The position numbers were made by a program, and so were the translations under genes. DNA of 64,000 bases from VRUE01 sp963728835 (GTDB lineage Bacteria; Actinomycetota; Thermoleophilia; Solirubrobacterales; 70-9), in contig CAVSKZ010000001.1 in assembly GCA_963728835.1 (NCBI GenBank), positions 610,941-674,940 of the forward strand, in the 5' to 3' direction. The notes below the pieces were generated by a model. That model was not told the DNA's origin. It saw only the letters and a program-made list of their open reading frames with translations, and ran no database searches. Shown piece by piece: positions 42,560 through 50,699 of this stretch. Every line of letters starts with the position of its first letter. The first letter of the stretch is position 1.

Positions 42560-44136
42560 AGGTCCTGGTCAAGGAGAAGATCGCCGACTCCGGCGTCGAG
42601 CTGCTGCGCGAGAACTTCGAGGTCGACCTCGGGCTGGAGATGTCCGACGACGAGCTCGCCGAGAAGATCGCCGGCTACGACGCGATCCTGATCCGCTCGG
42701 CGACCAAGCTGACTGCAGGCCTGATCGAGCGCGCCTCCAACCTCAAGGTGATCGGCCGCGCCGGCACCGGCGTCGACAACGTCGACATCGCCGCCGCCAC
42801 CCGGCGCGGGATCGTCGTCGCCAACGCGCCCGAATCGAACTCCGTCGCCGCCGCCGAGCACACCCTCGCCCTCGCCCTGGCGCTCTTTCGCAACGTGCCG
42901 CAGGCCCACGGCGCGCTCGTCGAGGGGCGCTGGGACCGGGCCAAGTACAAGGGCGCCGAGCTCTACGGCAAGACGATCGGCATCGTCGGCTTCGGCCGCA
43001 TCGGCCAGCTCGTCGCCAAGCGCGCCCAGGGGTTCGAGATGGACGTGGTCGCCTTCGACAAGTTCGTCTCGGCCGAGCGCTTCCGCGAGCTCGGGGTCGA
43101 GGGCGCCGGCAGCATCGAGGAGCTCTTCGAGCGCGCCGACGTCGTCACCGTCCACGTCCCGAAGACGCCGGAGACCGTGAACCTGATCGACGCCGAGGCG
43201 ATCGCGGCGATGAAGGAGGGCGTGCGGATCGTCAACTGCGCCCGCGGCGAGCTGGTCGACCTCGATGCCCTCCTCGAGGGGTTGGAGTCGGGCAGGGTCG
43301 GGGGCGCGGCGCTCGACGTGTTCCCCGCTGAGCCCTTCACCGAGCACGCGGTCTTCTCCCGCGGCGACGTCGTCGTCACGCCGCACCTCGGCGCCTCCAC
43401 GGCGGAGGCGCAGGACCGGGCCGGCATCGTCACCGCCGAGCAGGTGACCGCGGCGCTGACCGGGGCGGTCGTCACCAACGCGGTCAACATCGCCGCCGTG
43501 CGCCCCGAGGAAATGGAGGCGCTGGCGCCCTTCGTGCCGCTCTGCGAAAAGCTCGGCCGGCTCGCAGAGGGGCTGGCCCAGGGGTCGGTCGACCGGGTCT
43601 CGGTCGAGTTCCGCGGCAGGCTGGCCCACTACGACACGCGGCTGCTGGGCATCGGCGTCCTCGTCGGGCTCCTCGCCGGGCACACCGAGGAGCCGGTCAA
43701 CCTGGTCAACGCTCCGCAGATGGCCGAGGAACGCGGCATCGAGCTGGTCGAGGCGAAGGAGTCGAGCTCGGAGGACTTCACCGAGCTGGTGACCGTCTCG
43801 CTTCGCTCGGGCGGCGACGAGGTCGAGGTGGCCGGCACCGGCGTCGGCCCCCGCAACGAGCCCTACCTGGTCTCGGTCTGGCGCGAGAGCTTCTACCTCC
43901 CCCTGGCCGAGCACATCGCCGTCTTCCGCTACGCCGACCGGCCGGGGATGATCGGCCGGGTCGGCACCGTCTTCGGCGAGGAGGGGGTCAACATCATCTC
44001 CGCCGCCGTCGGCGCCGAGGAGGACGGCGAGCGGGCGGTGATGGCGCTGACCACCGACGCGCCGGTCAACGAGGAGACGGTCGCCAGGATTCTCGAGCTG
44101 GATGGCTTTTCGGTCGGCCGCGCGGTCGACCTCTAA
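42556..44136 (+). CDS. serA: D-3-phosphoglycerate dehydrogenase (long form with ACT domain)
   Basis: 526 residues, first step of serine synthesis. The NAD site is TIGIVGFGRIGQLVAKRAQGF. Catalytic Arg in NCARGELVD, Glu in AEPF and His in TPHLGASTAEAQDRAG. After ~320 come the intervening (ASB) domain and a C-terminal ACT domain (IAVFRYADRPGMIGRVGTVFGEEGVNIISAAVG) for serine feedback. Long type, as in Mycobacterium. Confidence 0.96.
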   Translation: MKVLVKEKIADSGVELLRENFEVDLGLEMSDDELAEKIAGYDAILIRSATKLTAGLIERASNLKVIGRAGTGVDNVDIAAATRRGIVVANAPESNSVAAAEHTLALALALFRNVPQAHGALVEGRWDRAKYKGAELYGKTIGIVGFGRIGQLVAKRAQGFEMDVVAFDKFVSAERFRELGVEGAGSIEELFERADVVTVHVPKTPETVNLIDAEAIAAMKEGVRIVNCARGELVDLDALLEGLESGRVGGAALDVFPAEPFTEHAVFSRGDVVVTPHLGASTAEAQDRAGIVTAEQVTAALTGAVVTNAVNIAAVRPEEMEALAPFVPLCEKLGRLAEGLAQGSVDRVSVEFRGRLAHYDTRLLGIGVLVGLLAGHTEEPVNLVNAPQMAEERGIELVEAKESSSEDFTELVTVSLRSGGDEVEVAGTGVGPRNEPYLVSVWRESFYLPLAEHIAVFRYADRPGMIGRVGTVFGEEGVNIISAAVGAEEDGERAVMALTTDAPVNEETVARILELDGFSVGRAVDL

Positions 44137-44149
44137 GGACCTTTGCGCA

Positions 44150-44155
44150 TAGGCT
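44150..44155 (+). promoter_or_regulatory. -10-like TAGGCT, 7 nt before start
   Basis: TAGGCT 7 nt before the quinone-oxidoreductase GTG. Confidence 0.3.
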
Positions 44156-44162
44156 TGGGGTT

Positions 44163-45197
44163 GTGAAGGCGCTGGTTCAGACCGGTACGGGCGGGCCAGA
44201 AGTGCTCAGGGTCCAGGAGATGCCCGATCCACCGGTCGGCCCGGGGGAGGTGCGGATCGCCGTAAAGGCGGCTGGTATCAACTTCGCCGACACGATGGCG
44301 CGGGTGGGCTTCTACCCCGACGCTCCCAAGCCGCCCTGCGTGATGGGCTACGAGGTGGCCGGCACGATCGAGTCGGTGGGGGAGGGCGTGACCGAGCACG
44401 CGGTCGGCGCTCGTGTCGTCGCCGGAACCCGCTTCGGCGGCCAGGCGGAGCTCGTCACGGTTCCCGCCGAGCAGGCGCTGCCGATGCCCGAGCGCCTCAG
44501 CTTCGAGCAGGGCGCCGCATTCCCGGTCAACTACGGCACCGCCTACGCCGCCCTCGTCCTGATGGGCAGCCTGCGCGCGGAGTCCCGGGTCCTGATCCAC
44601 GCAGCCGCCGGCGGCGTCGGGATCTCGGCCACGCAGATCGCCCGCAACGCCGGCGCGGAGATCTTCGGCACGGCTTCGCCTTCCAAGCACGACGCGATCC
44701 GCGCTCAGGGGGTCGACCACCCGATCGACTACCGCAGCCTCGACTTCGAGGCGGAGACGATGCGCCTCACCGGCGGCGAGGGCGTCGACCTGATCGTCGA
44801 CGCGCTCGGCCCGACCTCGTTCCGCAAGGACTACCGGCTGCTGCGCCCCGGCGGGCGGCTTGTCATGTACGGGCTCTCGGAGGTCACGAACGAAAGCGGC
44901 CGCGATCTCCCGGCGATGCTGAGGGGTCTCTTCAAGATGCCGCTGGCGACGGTCCCCTGGTGGAAGAGCCTGATGGTGATGAACGAGAACAAGGGCGTCT
45001 TCGGGCTCAACATGCTGAAGTGGTGGGAACGCGAGGGCAACCTCGACCGGGTCACCCAGCCGCTGATGGCCGACCTCGAGGCCGGCCGCCTCGAGCCCGT
45101 CGTGGCCGAGTCCTTCCCCTTCGAGCGGGCGGGGGATGCCCACCGCTTCATCGCAGAGCGCCGCAACGTCGGCAAGGTCGTGTTGTTTCCAGGGTAG
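44163..45197 (+). CDS. NADPH:quinone oxidoreductase-like (MDR, zinc-independent)
   Basis: 344-residue medium-chain reductase. GroES-like N-terminus (VKAAGINFADTMARVGFYP...CVMGYEVAGTIESVGEGV) lacking the zinc-site cysteines. Nucleotide-binding domain LIHAAAGGVGISATQIARNAGAEIFGTASPSKHD. PPCVMGYEVAG and the closing RFIAERRNVGKVVLFPG fit the QOR/VAT1-like branch. It might reduce quinones or alkenals; the substrate is not predictable from sequence. Confidence 0.88.
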   Translation: MKALVQTGTGGPEVLRVQEMPDPPVGPGEVRIAVKAAGINFADTMARVGFYPDAPKPPCVMGYEVAGTIESVGEGVTEHAVGARVVAGTRFGGQAELVTVPAEQALPMPERLSFEQGAAFPVNYGTAYAALVLMGSLRAESRVLIHAAAGGVGISATQIARNAGAEIFGTASPSKHDAIRAQGVDHPIDYRSLDFEAETMRLTGGEGVDLIVDALGPTSFRKDYRLLRPGGRLVMYGLSEVTNESGRDLPAMLRGLFKMPLATVPWWKSLMVMNENKGVFGLNMLKWWEREGNLDRVTQPLMADLEAGRLEPVVAESFPFERAGDAHRFIAERRNVGKVVLFPG

Positions 45198-45226
45198 GTG
45201 TTCGCCCCGGGCGAAAGGTCGCTGCG

Positions 45227-45796
45227 ATGAAGAAGAAGATCGTCATCTTGCTCGCCGTGCTGGCGGTTGGGACCGCGTCACTTGCGCACGCCGAGCCGCC
45301 CTCGGAGCCGGCCGCCGCGAACATCGTCCTTGCCGGAGGCGCCACACAAAACTCGATTTACATCTGGCTTACGCCCGACGGCTACAGCTACGTGATCGAC
45401 TCGGCGGTGCCCCTGGAAGTCGGCGGGACGATCTGCCAGCACCCACCGGAGAACCCGAACGAGCTGATCTGCGAAGCGCCTCCGGTTACCGGCTTCATCG
45501 TCCTGGGGGGCAGCCGCGACGACACCGTGGCCGTGGCGCGGGCCGTCGAGATCCCACTGACGATGAAGGGCGGGCCGGGCAAGGACACGCTGCTGGGCGG
45601 TAGCGGATCCGATCTCCTGATCGGAGGGGCCGGCGCCGATCGGCTCGGGGGCCGGGCCGGGGACGACGTCGTCTATGGCGGTCCCGGCACCGATGCCGCA
45701 TGGGGGGGTGCCGGCGACGACGTTCTGCACGGTGGGCCCGGCCGGGACACGCTGCGGGGCGGCAGCGGCGACAACGTCCTATCCGATGATCCATGA
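45227..45796 (+). CDS. Secreted RTX-like calcium-binding repeat protein
   Basis: 189 residues. Signal peptide MKKKIVILLAVLAVGTASLAHA (cleavage probably after AHA), a ~90-residue unique domain with two cysteines (CQH..., CEA), then four to five nonapeptide repeats of GGxGxDxLx type (GGPGKDTLLGGSGSDLLIGGAGADRLGG, GDDVVYGGPGTD, GDDVLHGGPGRDTLRGG) that form a Ca2+-binding beta-roll. Small and likely extracellular. No type I exporter is seen; Sec export is expected from the signal. Confidence 0.85.
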   Translation: MKKKIVILLAVLAVGTASLAHAEPPSEPAAANIVLAGGATQNSIYIWLTPDGYSYVIDSAVPLEVGGTICQHPPENPNELICEAPPVTGFIVLGGSRDDTVAVARAVEIPLTMKGGPGKDTLLGGSGSDLLIGGAGADRLGGRAGDDVVYGGPGTDAAWGGAGDDVLHGGPGRDTLRGGSGDNVLSDDP

Positions 45797-45822
45797 GCTC
45801 GAGTAGCAGCAGGCTCGCGCCG

Positions 45823-47181
45823 CTAGAGGGGCTGGGCCGAGCCACCGGTCGGCGGCCGGGGCGGCAGGAGCCTGCCCCCTACGAAGAACAGCGCGACCAG
45901 GAACCCGAGCAGCGAGAGCCCGGCGTCGAGCCGGAAGGCAGCCTGGATGCCCTCGACGAAGGAGCCCTGCGCGGAGAAGACCGTGGTCGTCAGGGCCAGC
46001 CCGATCGAACCGCCGGCGATCTGGAACATGTAGACGATCCCGCCGGCGAGGCTGGTCTGCGACTCATCGACAGAGGTGACCCCGGCTGTCGTCGCGGTCG
46101 GGTAGAAGCTGCCGATCCCGATGCCGAGCACCACCATGCCGGCGACGAGGGAGCCGTAGCCGGAGTCGCTGCCGACCAGCGAGAAGACGAACGGGGAGAT
46201 CGTTATGCAGCCGGCGCCGACGACGGCCAGCAGCTTCGCGCCGAGGCGCTCGAAGAGGGGGCCGGCGACGAAGGAGACGCAGGCGAAGGTGGCGAGGAAG
46301 GGGAGCATCCCGACCCCCGCCTCCAGCGGCGAGTAGCCGAGCTGGTGCTGCATGAACTGGGGCAGGTAGAGCAGCGCCGCGAAGAAGGTCGCCGACATCA
46401 GCAAGATCGCCAGGCAGGAGGCGCGGAAGCTCTCGTTGGCCATCACCGATCGGGGCACCAGGGCGCTGAGCCCGGCCCGGCGCTCGATCGGCGCGAAGGC
46501 GACGAGCATGATCGCCGAGAGAGCGAACAGGCCGAGCACGCGCGGGTCCCCGAAGCCCCAGTCGTCGCCCTGGTCGAGCGCAAGGAGCAGCGCGACCAGC
46601 CCGACCGAGAGCGTCGCGATTCCCGGATAGTCGATGCGCTGCTCGCCCGGCTCAGGCTCGGCGACCTTTACGAGGCGGTAGGTGACGAGCACGGCGAAGG
46701 CGGAGATCGGCACGTTGAGGAAGAAGATCCAGCGCCAGCTGAGGGCGTCGGTGAGGACGCCCCCGATCAGCGGTCCGATCGCATTGCCGAGACCGGCCGC
46801 GCCGAGGACGATCCCGCCCGCCAGCCCGGCCTTCTCCTCGGGCAGGAGGGCGTAGGTCATGCCGAGGATCGCCGGCCACATAAGCGCACCGCCGATTCCC
46901 ATCAGCGTCCTCGTCGCGATCAGCCAGGCCTCGGATTGCGCCGCGCCGCCGAGGGCGGACATCGAGGCGAAGATCGCGGTTCCGAGGAAGAAGGCGTTGC
47001 GGCGCCCGAACATGTCGGCGAGACGGCCGCCGGTCACGATCATCACGCCGAAGGTCAGCGCGTAGGCGTTGACCACCCACTGGATCGTGTTGACGTTCGT
47101 GTCGAAGTCGCTCTCCATCGTCGGGAGGGCGACGTTGATCGCGGAGAAGTCGTTGGCGATGACGACGACCGCGATGCCCAT
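45823..47181 (-). CDS. MFS transporter, DHA2 (EmrB/QacA-like) drug exporter family
   Basis: 452 residues from ATG 47181, with 13-14 membrane segments. Motif A is GGRLADMFGRRNAFFLG, and motif C-like GAAGLGNAIGPLIGGVL with SWRWIFFLNVPI is typical of DHA2 H+-antiporters. The same frame reads on upstream as SEQSSPAITRSAWFALFAM, which completes membrane segment 1, but contains no ATG, GTG or TTG before a stop. The true start may therefore be a rare codon upstream (about 47236). It lies head-to-head with the leuA leader. Confidence 0.88.
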   Translation of the reverse strand: MGIAVVVIANDFSAINVALPTMESDFDTNVNTIQWVVNAYALTFGVMIVTGGRLADMFGRRNAFFLGTAIFASMSALGGAAQSEAWLIATRTLMGIGGALMWPAILGMTYALLPEEKAGLAGGIVLGAAGLGNAIGPLIGGVLTDALSWRWIFFLNVPISAFAVLVTYRLVKVAEPEPGEQRIDYPGIATLSVGLVALLLALDQGDDWGFGDPRVLGLFALSAIMLVAFAPIERRAGLSALVPRSVMANESFRASCLAILLMSATFFAALLYLPQFMQHQLGYSPLEAGVGMLPFLATFACVSFVAGPLFERLGAKLLAVVGAGCITISPFVFSLVGSDSGYGSLVAGMVVLGIGIGSFYPTATTAGVTSVDESQTSLAGGIVYMFQIAGGSIGLALTTTVFSAQGSFVEGIQAAFRLDAGLSLLGFLVALFFVGGRLLPPRPPTGGSAQPL

Positions 47182-47273
47182 TGCGAAGAGGGCGAACCAG
47201 GCCGAGCGGGTTATCGCCGGTGAGGACTGCTCGCTTGCGATGTGCGCAGCCTACGCTAAGCTGGGGCGACCGA

Positions 47274-47333
47274 ATGACGCACCGGCTCGACAGCCTCGCG
47301 CTTCTCCTTCTCCTCCCCCTTCGGGGGGAATAG
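47274..47333 (+). CDS. leuL: Leucine-rich leader peptide of leuA
   Basis: ATG-initiated 19-codon ORF in the leuA 5' region encoding MTHRLDSLALLLLLPLRGE, with eight leucines, five of them consecutive (CTT CTC CTT CTC CTC). Such a run is the hallmark of ribosome-mediated attenuation of leucine genes. It stops 66 nt before the leuA start. There is no strong ribosome-binding site; it may be leaderless. Confidence 0.8.
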   Translation: MTHRLDSLALLLLLPLRGE

Positions 47334-47394
47334 CGCTGGGCGGCGCGATAGCCGCGAGAGACAAGGTCATTCGAACGAGGTAGAGAAGGAGAAG
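47301..47394 (+). promoter_or_regulatory. Leader codon run complementary to the leuA ribosome-binding region
   Basis: CTTCTCCTTCTC (47301-47312, the Leu codons of the leader) is the exact complement of GAGAAGGAGAAG (47383-47394), which contains the leuA GGAG site. A ribosome stalled at the Leu codons would free the site; rapid passage or no translation would let it pair. The stretch between them can also fold (GGCGGCGCGATAGCCGC). Confidence 0.65.
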
Positions 47395-47399
47395 GAACA

Positions 47400-48986
47400 G
47401 TGTCACCAACAGACGGCGCAAATCGCGTCCACATCTTCGACACGACGCTGCGCGACGGAGAGCAGTCGCCCGGCATCTCGCTGAACACCGCGGAGAAGGT
47501 CGAGATCGCGCAGCAGCTGGCGCGTCTCGGCGTCGACGTGATCGAGGCGGGCTTCCCGATCACCTCACCAGGCGACTTCGAGGCGGTGGAGGCGATCGCC
47601 CGCGGCGTCGAAGGACCGGTGATCTGCGGCCTGGCGCGCACCCACAAGGCCGACATCGATGCGGCTTGGGGCGCGATCAAGGGTGCCGCCCGGCCGCGCA
47701 TCCACACCTTCATCTCAACCTCCGACATCCATATCGAGCACCAGCTGCAGACCGACCGGGAGGACGTCAAGGGCCAGGCCCGGGCGGCGGTGACGCTGGC
47801 CAAGTCCTACTGCGACGACGTCGAGTTCTCGCCGATGGACGCCACCCGCGCGGATGTCGACTTCACCGCGGAAGTGTGTGCGATCGCCGTCGAAGAGGGG
47901 GCCACGGTGGTCAACATCCCCGACACCGTCGGCTACACCACGCCGGAGGAGTACGCGGACTACTTCCGCCGTCTCTACGAGCTGGTGCCGGGCCTGCGGG
48001 AGGTGGAGACCTCGGTTCACTGCCATGACGACCTTGGCCTGGCCGTCGCCAACTCCTACGCCGGTGTCCTGGCCGGGGCGCGGCAGGTCGAGTGCGCGGT
48101 CAACGGGATCGGCGAGCGAGCGGGCAACTGCTCGCTGGAGGAGATCGTGATGCTGGTCCGCACCCGCGAGGACGTGCACGGCCTGACTACCGGGATCAAC
48201 ACGCGCGAGCTGGCGCGCACCAGCCGCATGGTCTCGCGTCTGACCGGCTACGCGATCCAGCCCAACAAGGCCGTCGTCGGCCGCAACGCCTTCGCCCACG
48301 AGTCGGGGATCCACCAGGACGGCGTGCTGAAGGAGCGAACCACCTACGAGATCATGGACGCGACCGAGGTCGGCCTGGAGTCGAACTCGATCGTCCTCGG
48401 CAAGCACTCCGGCCGCCACGCCCTGCGCGACGCGCTGGAGCAGCTCGGCTTCAAGGTCGAGGGCAACGCCCTCAATGCCGCCTTCAAGCGCTTCAAGGAG
48501 GTGGCCGACCGCAAGAAGCAGGTGACCGCCCTGGACCTGGAGGCGATCGTCTCCGACGAGATGCGGGAGAAGGCCGACGCCCACGAGATGGCCTGGTTCG
48601 AGGTCGAGGCGGGCTCCCGGCGCGAGCCCCTGGCCCGCGTCGCCGTGAAGATGCCCTCCGGCGAGGAGGCGGTCGGGGAGTCCGGCGGCGACGGCCCCGT
48701 CGACGCGATCTTCCACGCGATCCAGAAGGCGACCGGGACGGAATGCGAGCTGCGCCAGTACACGGTCGAGGCGGTGACCGGGGGAGAGGACGCTCTCGGC
48801 CAGGTGACCGTGATGCTGCGCACCGCGGGTCGCCTGGCAACCGGCCAGGGCGTGGCCACCGACATCCTCGAGGCGTCGGCCCGCGCCTACGTCCGCGCCC
48901 TCTCCAACGCCCTGGAGGGAGCCGCGATCCGCGAGGCCGAGGCCGCCACCGCCGAGGCCGCAGTCGAACGCACTCCGGGCCCGTAG
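47400..48986 (+). CDS. leuA: 2-Isopropylmalate synthase
   Basis: 528 residues from GTG 47400 with GGAG 8 nt upstream. Condenses acetyl-CoA and 2-oxoisovalerate, first committed leucine step. HMGL-like TIM barrel begins VHIFDTTLRDGEQSPGISLNTAEK; metal His in SVHCHDDLGLAVANSYAGVLAGARQVECAVNGIGERAGN. The C-terminal LeuA dimer/allosteric domain (about 400-510) indicates leucine feedback. Transcription is probably controlled by the Leu leader described above. Confidence 0.96.
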   Translation: MSPTDGANRVHIFDTTLRDGEQSPGISLNTAEKVEIAQQLARLGVDVIEAGFPITSPGDFEAVEAIARGVEGPVICGLARTHKADIDAAWGAIKGAARPRIHTFISTSDIHIEHQLQTDREDVKGQARAAVTLAKSYCDDVEFSPMDATRADVDFTAEVCAIAVEEGATVVNIPDTVGYTTPEEYADYFRRLYELVPGLREVETSVHCHDDLGLAVANSYAGVLAGARQVECAVNGIGERAGNCSLEEIVMLVRTREDVHGLTTGINTRELARTSRMVSRLTGYAIQPNKAVVGRNAFAHESGIHQDGVLKERTTYEIMDATEVGLESNSIVLGKHSGRHALRDALEQLGFKVEGNALNAAFKRFKEVADRKKQVTALDLEAIVSDEMREKADAHEMAWFEVEAGSRREPLARVAVKMPSGEEAVGESGGDGPVDAIFHAIQKATGTECELRQYTVEAVTGGEDALGQVTVMLRTAGRLATGQGVATDILEASARAYVRALSNALEGAAIREAEAATAEAAVERTPGP

Positions 48987-49118
48987 GCGTCACACATCCG
49001 CGCGGCAGTGCGCACCACACGTGCGCTCCACCTCGCCAACCTCCGGCACGTGGGAGGTGAATCTGCGTTCAGCGACGTATGCCGAGGGCCGGTGCAGTCT
49101 CGATCTCTCGATTGGGAA

Positions 49119-50009
49119 ATGGCACGAGTGGCGCGTCGCCAGTACGGGGTGGTCGGCCGCGAGCAACTGGTGGAGATGGGCATGGGGACGAGGGGGATCG
49201 AGCACAGGATCCGGACGGGACGCCTCCATGTCCTGCACCCGGGCGTCTATGCGGTAGGCCACCTCGCCGTCACGGAAGAGGCGCGATGGCTCGCGGCGGT
49301 CATGCGTGGGGGAGGAGGGTCCGCCCTGAGCCACGACTCGGCGGCGATGCTCTGGGGGATCAGGCGTGCCGGCGGTAGCCGGCAAATCGAGATCACAACG
49401 CCTCGGGCAACTAGATCCCATGGGGCGATACGCCGCCACTGCGCACATCTCTCCCCCGATGAGACGACCCGCAGGCGGTCGATTCCGGTTACGACCCTCG
49501 CGCGGACGCTACTCGACATCGCCGCCCCCCTCGCCGTCGGACCGATGGAATCGGCTGTCCGGGAGGCGGAATACCTGCACGGGTTTCGCTTGCGGGACCT
49601 CGACGCGTTGCTGGACCGGTATCCGGGCCGCCGGGGGATCGAGACGCTTCGAACCTGCCGCGAACGAATCGGCCATGGGCCTCGAGGCCGGGTGCGGAGC
49701 AGGCTGGAGGCCCGGTTTGCGACCCTCCTCGCGGACACCGTCCTGCCCATGCCGGAGCTCAATGCAGTCCTCGATCTTGATGGCCGGGTCATAGAGGCCG
49801 ACTGTCTCTGGCGGACGCAGCGGGTGATCGTCGAACTGGATGGTGGAAAAGCTCATCGCACCCGTTTTGCCTTTGAGGCCGACCGGGAGCGTGATCGACG
49901 CCTCCAGGGCGCGGGTTGGAGGGTTGTCCGGATTACCTGGCGTCAACTGGACCAGCCAGCTGAGCTCCTGGATGATCTTCGGCGCCTTCTCCTGACAGCC
50001 CCCTATTGA
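49119..50009 (+). CDS. AbiEi-antitoxin-like N-domain with DUF559 nuclease-fold C-domain
   Basis: 296 residues from ATG 49119 (MARVARRQYGVVGREQLVEMG); a longer frame upstream includes part of a family D-like sequence and seems non-coding. The N-terminal winged helix resembles AbiEi-type antitoxins (TRGIEHRIRTGRLHVLHPGVYAVGH). The C-terminus (IEADCLWRTQRVIVELDGGKAHRTRFAFEADRERDRRLQGAGWRVVRITWRQL) is the VSR/DUF559 nuclease-like fold with conserved E...D...K positions. Such proteins are common singletons in actinobacteria. No AbiEii toxin is adjacent, so a toxin-antitoxin role is not supported. Confidence 0.82.
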   Translation: MARVARRQYGVVGREQLVEMGMGTRGIEHRIRTGRLHVLHPGVYAVGHLAVTEEARWLAAVMRGGGGSALSHDSAAMLWGIRRAGGSRQIEITTPRATRSHGAIRRHCAHLSPDETTRRRSIPVTTLARTLLDIAAPLAVGPMESAVREAEYLHGFRLRDLDALLDRYPGRRGIETLRTCRERIGHGPRGRVRSRLEARFATLLADTVLPMPELNAVLDLDGRVIEADCLWRTQRVIVELDGGKAHRTRFAFEADRERDRRLQGAGWRVVRITWRQLDQPAELLDDLRRLLLTAPY

Positions 50010-50010
50010 A

Positions 50011-50057
50011 GTGAATCTGCGTTCACCGCCGTCAAAGGATGATGAACGCAGATTCAC
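50011..50057. repeat. Repeat family D upstream of the XRE-cupin gene
   Basis: Perfect 15-bp stem GTGAATCTGCGTTCA/TGAACGCAGATTCAC around the loop CCGCCGTCAAAGGATGA. It lies just before the likely promoter of the XRE-cupin gene. A lone GTGAATCTGCGTTCA arm recurs at about 49056. Confidence 0.8.
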
Positions 50058-50084
50058 ATTTGTATGTGATAGCGTACGGATGTA

Positions 50085-50690
50085 ATGAGCATTGTTGTAG
50101 AGGCTGAGCGAACCACGGCAAATGGCGTTGCACCGGTGATCGGCGGTCGCGTGCGCGCCCTGCGCGAGGCGATGGGGTTCTCGCTTCGAGACCTGGGCGA
50201 GCGCTCCGGCGTCAGCGCGCCGATGCTCTCGCAGGTCGAGCGGGGGGAGACCAGCCCGACCCTGGCCGTGGCGGCGAAGATCGCCGCCGGGCTGGAGCTG
50301 ACCCTCTCGCAGCTGCTGCGCCTCGACGAGGGCGAGCACGTGACGGTCAGCCGCGCCGGCGCAAGGCGCAAGCTCGAACGCGGTGGACATGGCTTCGAGG
50401 AGCTGACGCCGCCGCTGCCGGGTCAGCGGGCCGACGTCTCGCTGCACTCGCTCGACGCAGGCGCGACGACCGGCGGCCGGGGCGACCCGCCGATGCACGA
50501 GCCGGGCAGCCGGGAGACCGCCGTCGTTCTCTCGGGCACGCTCGTGCTGGTGGTCGACGGGACCCGTCACGAGCTGAACGAGGGCGACAGCGTCACCTTC
50601 GACGCCGACCTGCCCCACCATTTCGAGAATGAAGGCGGGGAGCCGACGCGCTTCATCGCCGTGATCGCCGCCGGCCTGCGCCGGAGCTAG
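50085..50690 (+). CDS. XRE-family transcriptional regulator with cupin domain
   Basis: 201 residues. N-terminal HTH (RVRALREAMGFSLRDLGERSGVSAPMLSQVERGETSPTLAVAAKIAAGL) and C-terminal cupin effector domain (ETAVVLSGTLVLVVDGTRHELNEGDSVTFDADLPHHFENEG). Such regulators often sense small molecules and control neighbouring genes. It stops 9 nt before leuC, which suggests, but does not prove, that it regulates or is cotranscribed with leuCD. A palindrome lies immediately upstream. Confidence 0.88.
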   Translation: MSIVVEAERTTANGVAPVIGGRVRALREAMGFSLRDLGERSGVSAPMLSQVERGETSPTLAVAAKIAAGLELTLSQLLRLDEGEHVTVSRAGARRKLERGGHGFEELTPPLPGQRADVSLHSLDAGATTGGRGDPPMHEPGSRETAVVLSGTLVLVVDGTRHELNEGDSVTFDADLPHHFENEGGEPTRFIAVIAAGLRRS

Positions 50691-50699
50691 GAGGACTCG

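Noticed and set aside
47274..47333. Leucine codon run as a chance low-complexity pyrimidine tract
   Set aside because: It has ATG and stop in frame, lies directly before leuA, and its complement overlaps the leuA ribosome site; chance is less likely than a leader.
49008..50009. AbiE toxin-antitoxin pair
   Set aside because: No AbiEii-type nucleotidyltransferase toxin is next to the AbiEi-like gene.
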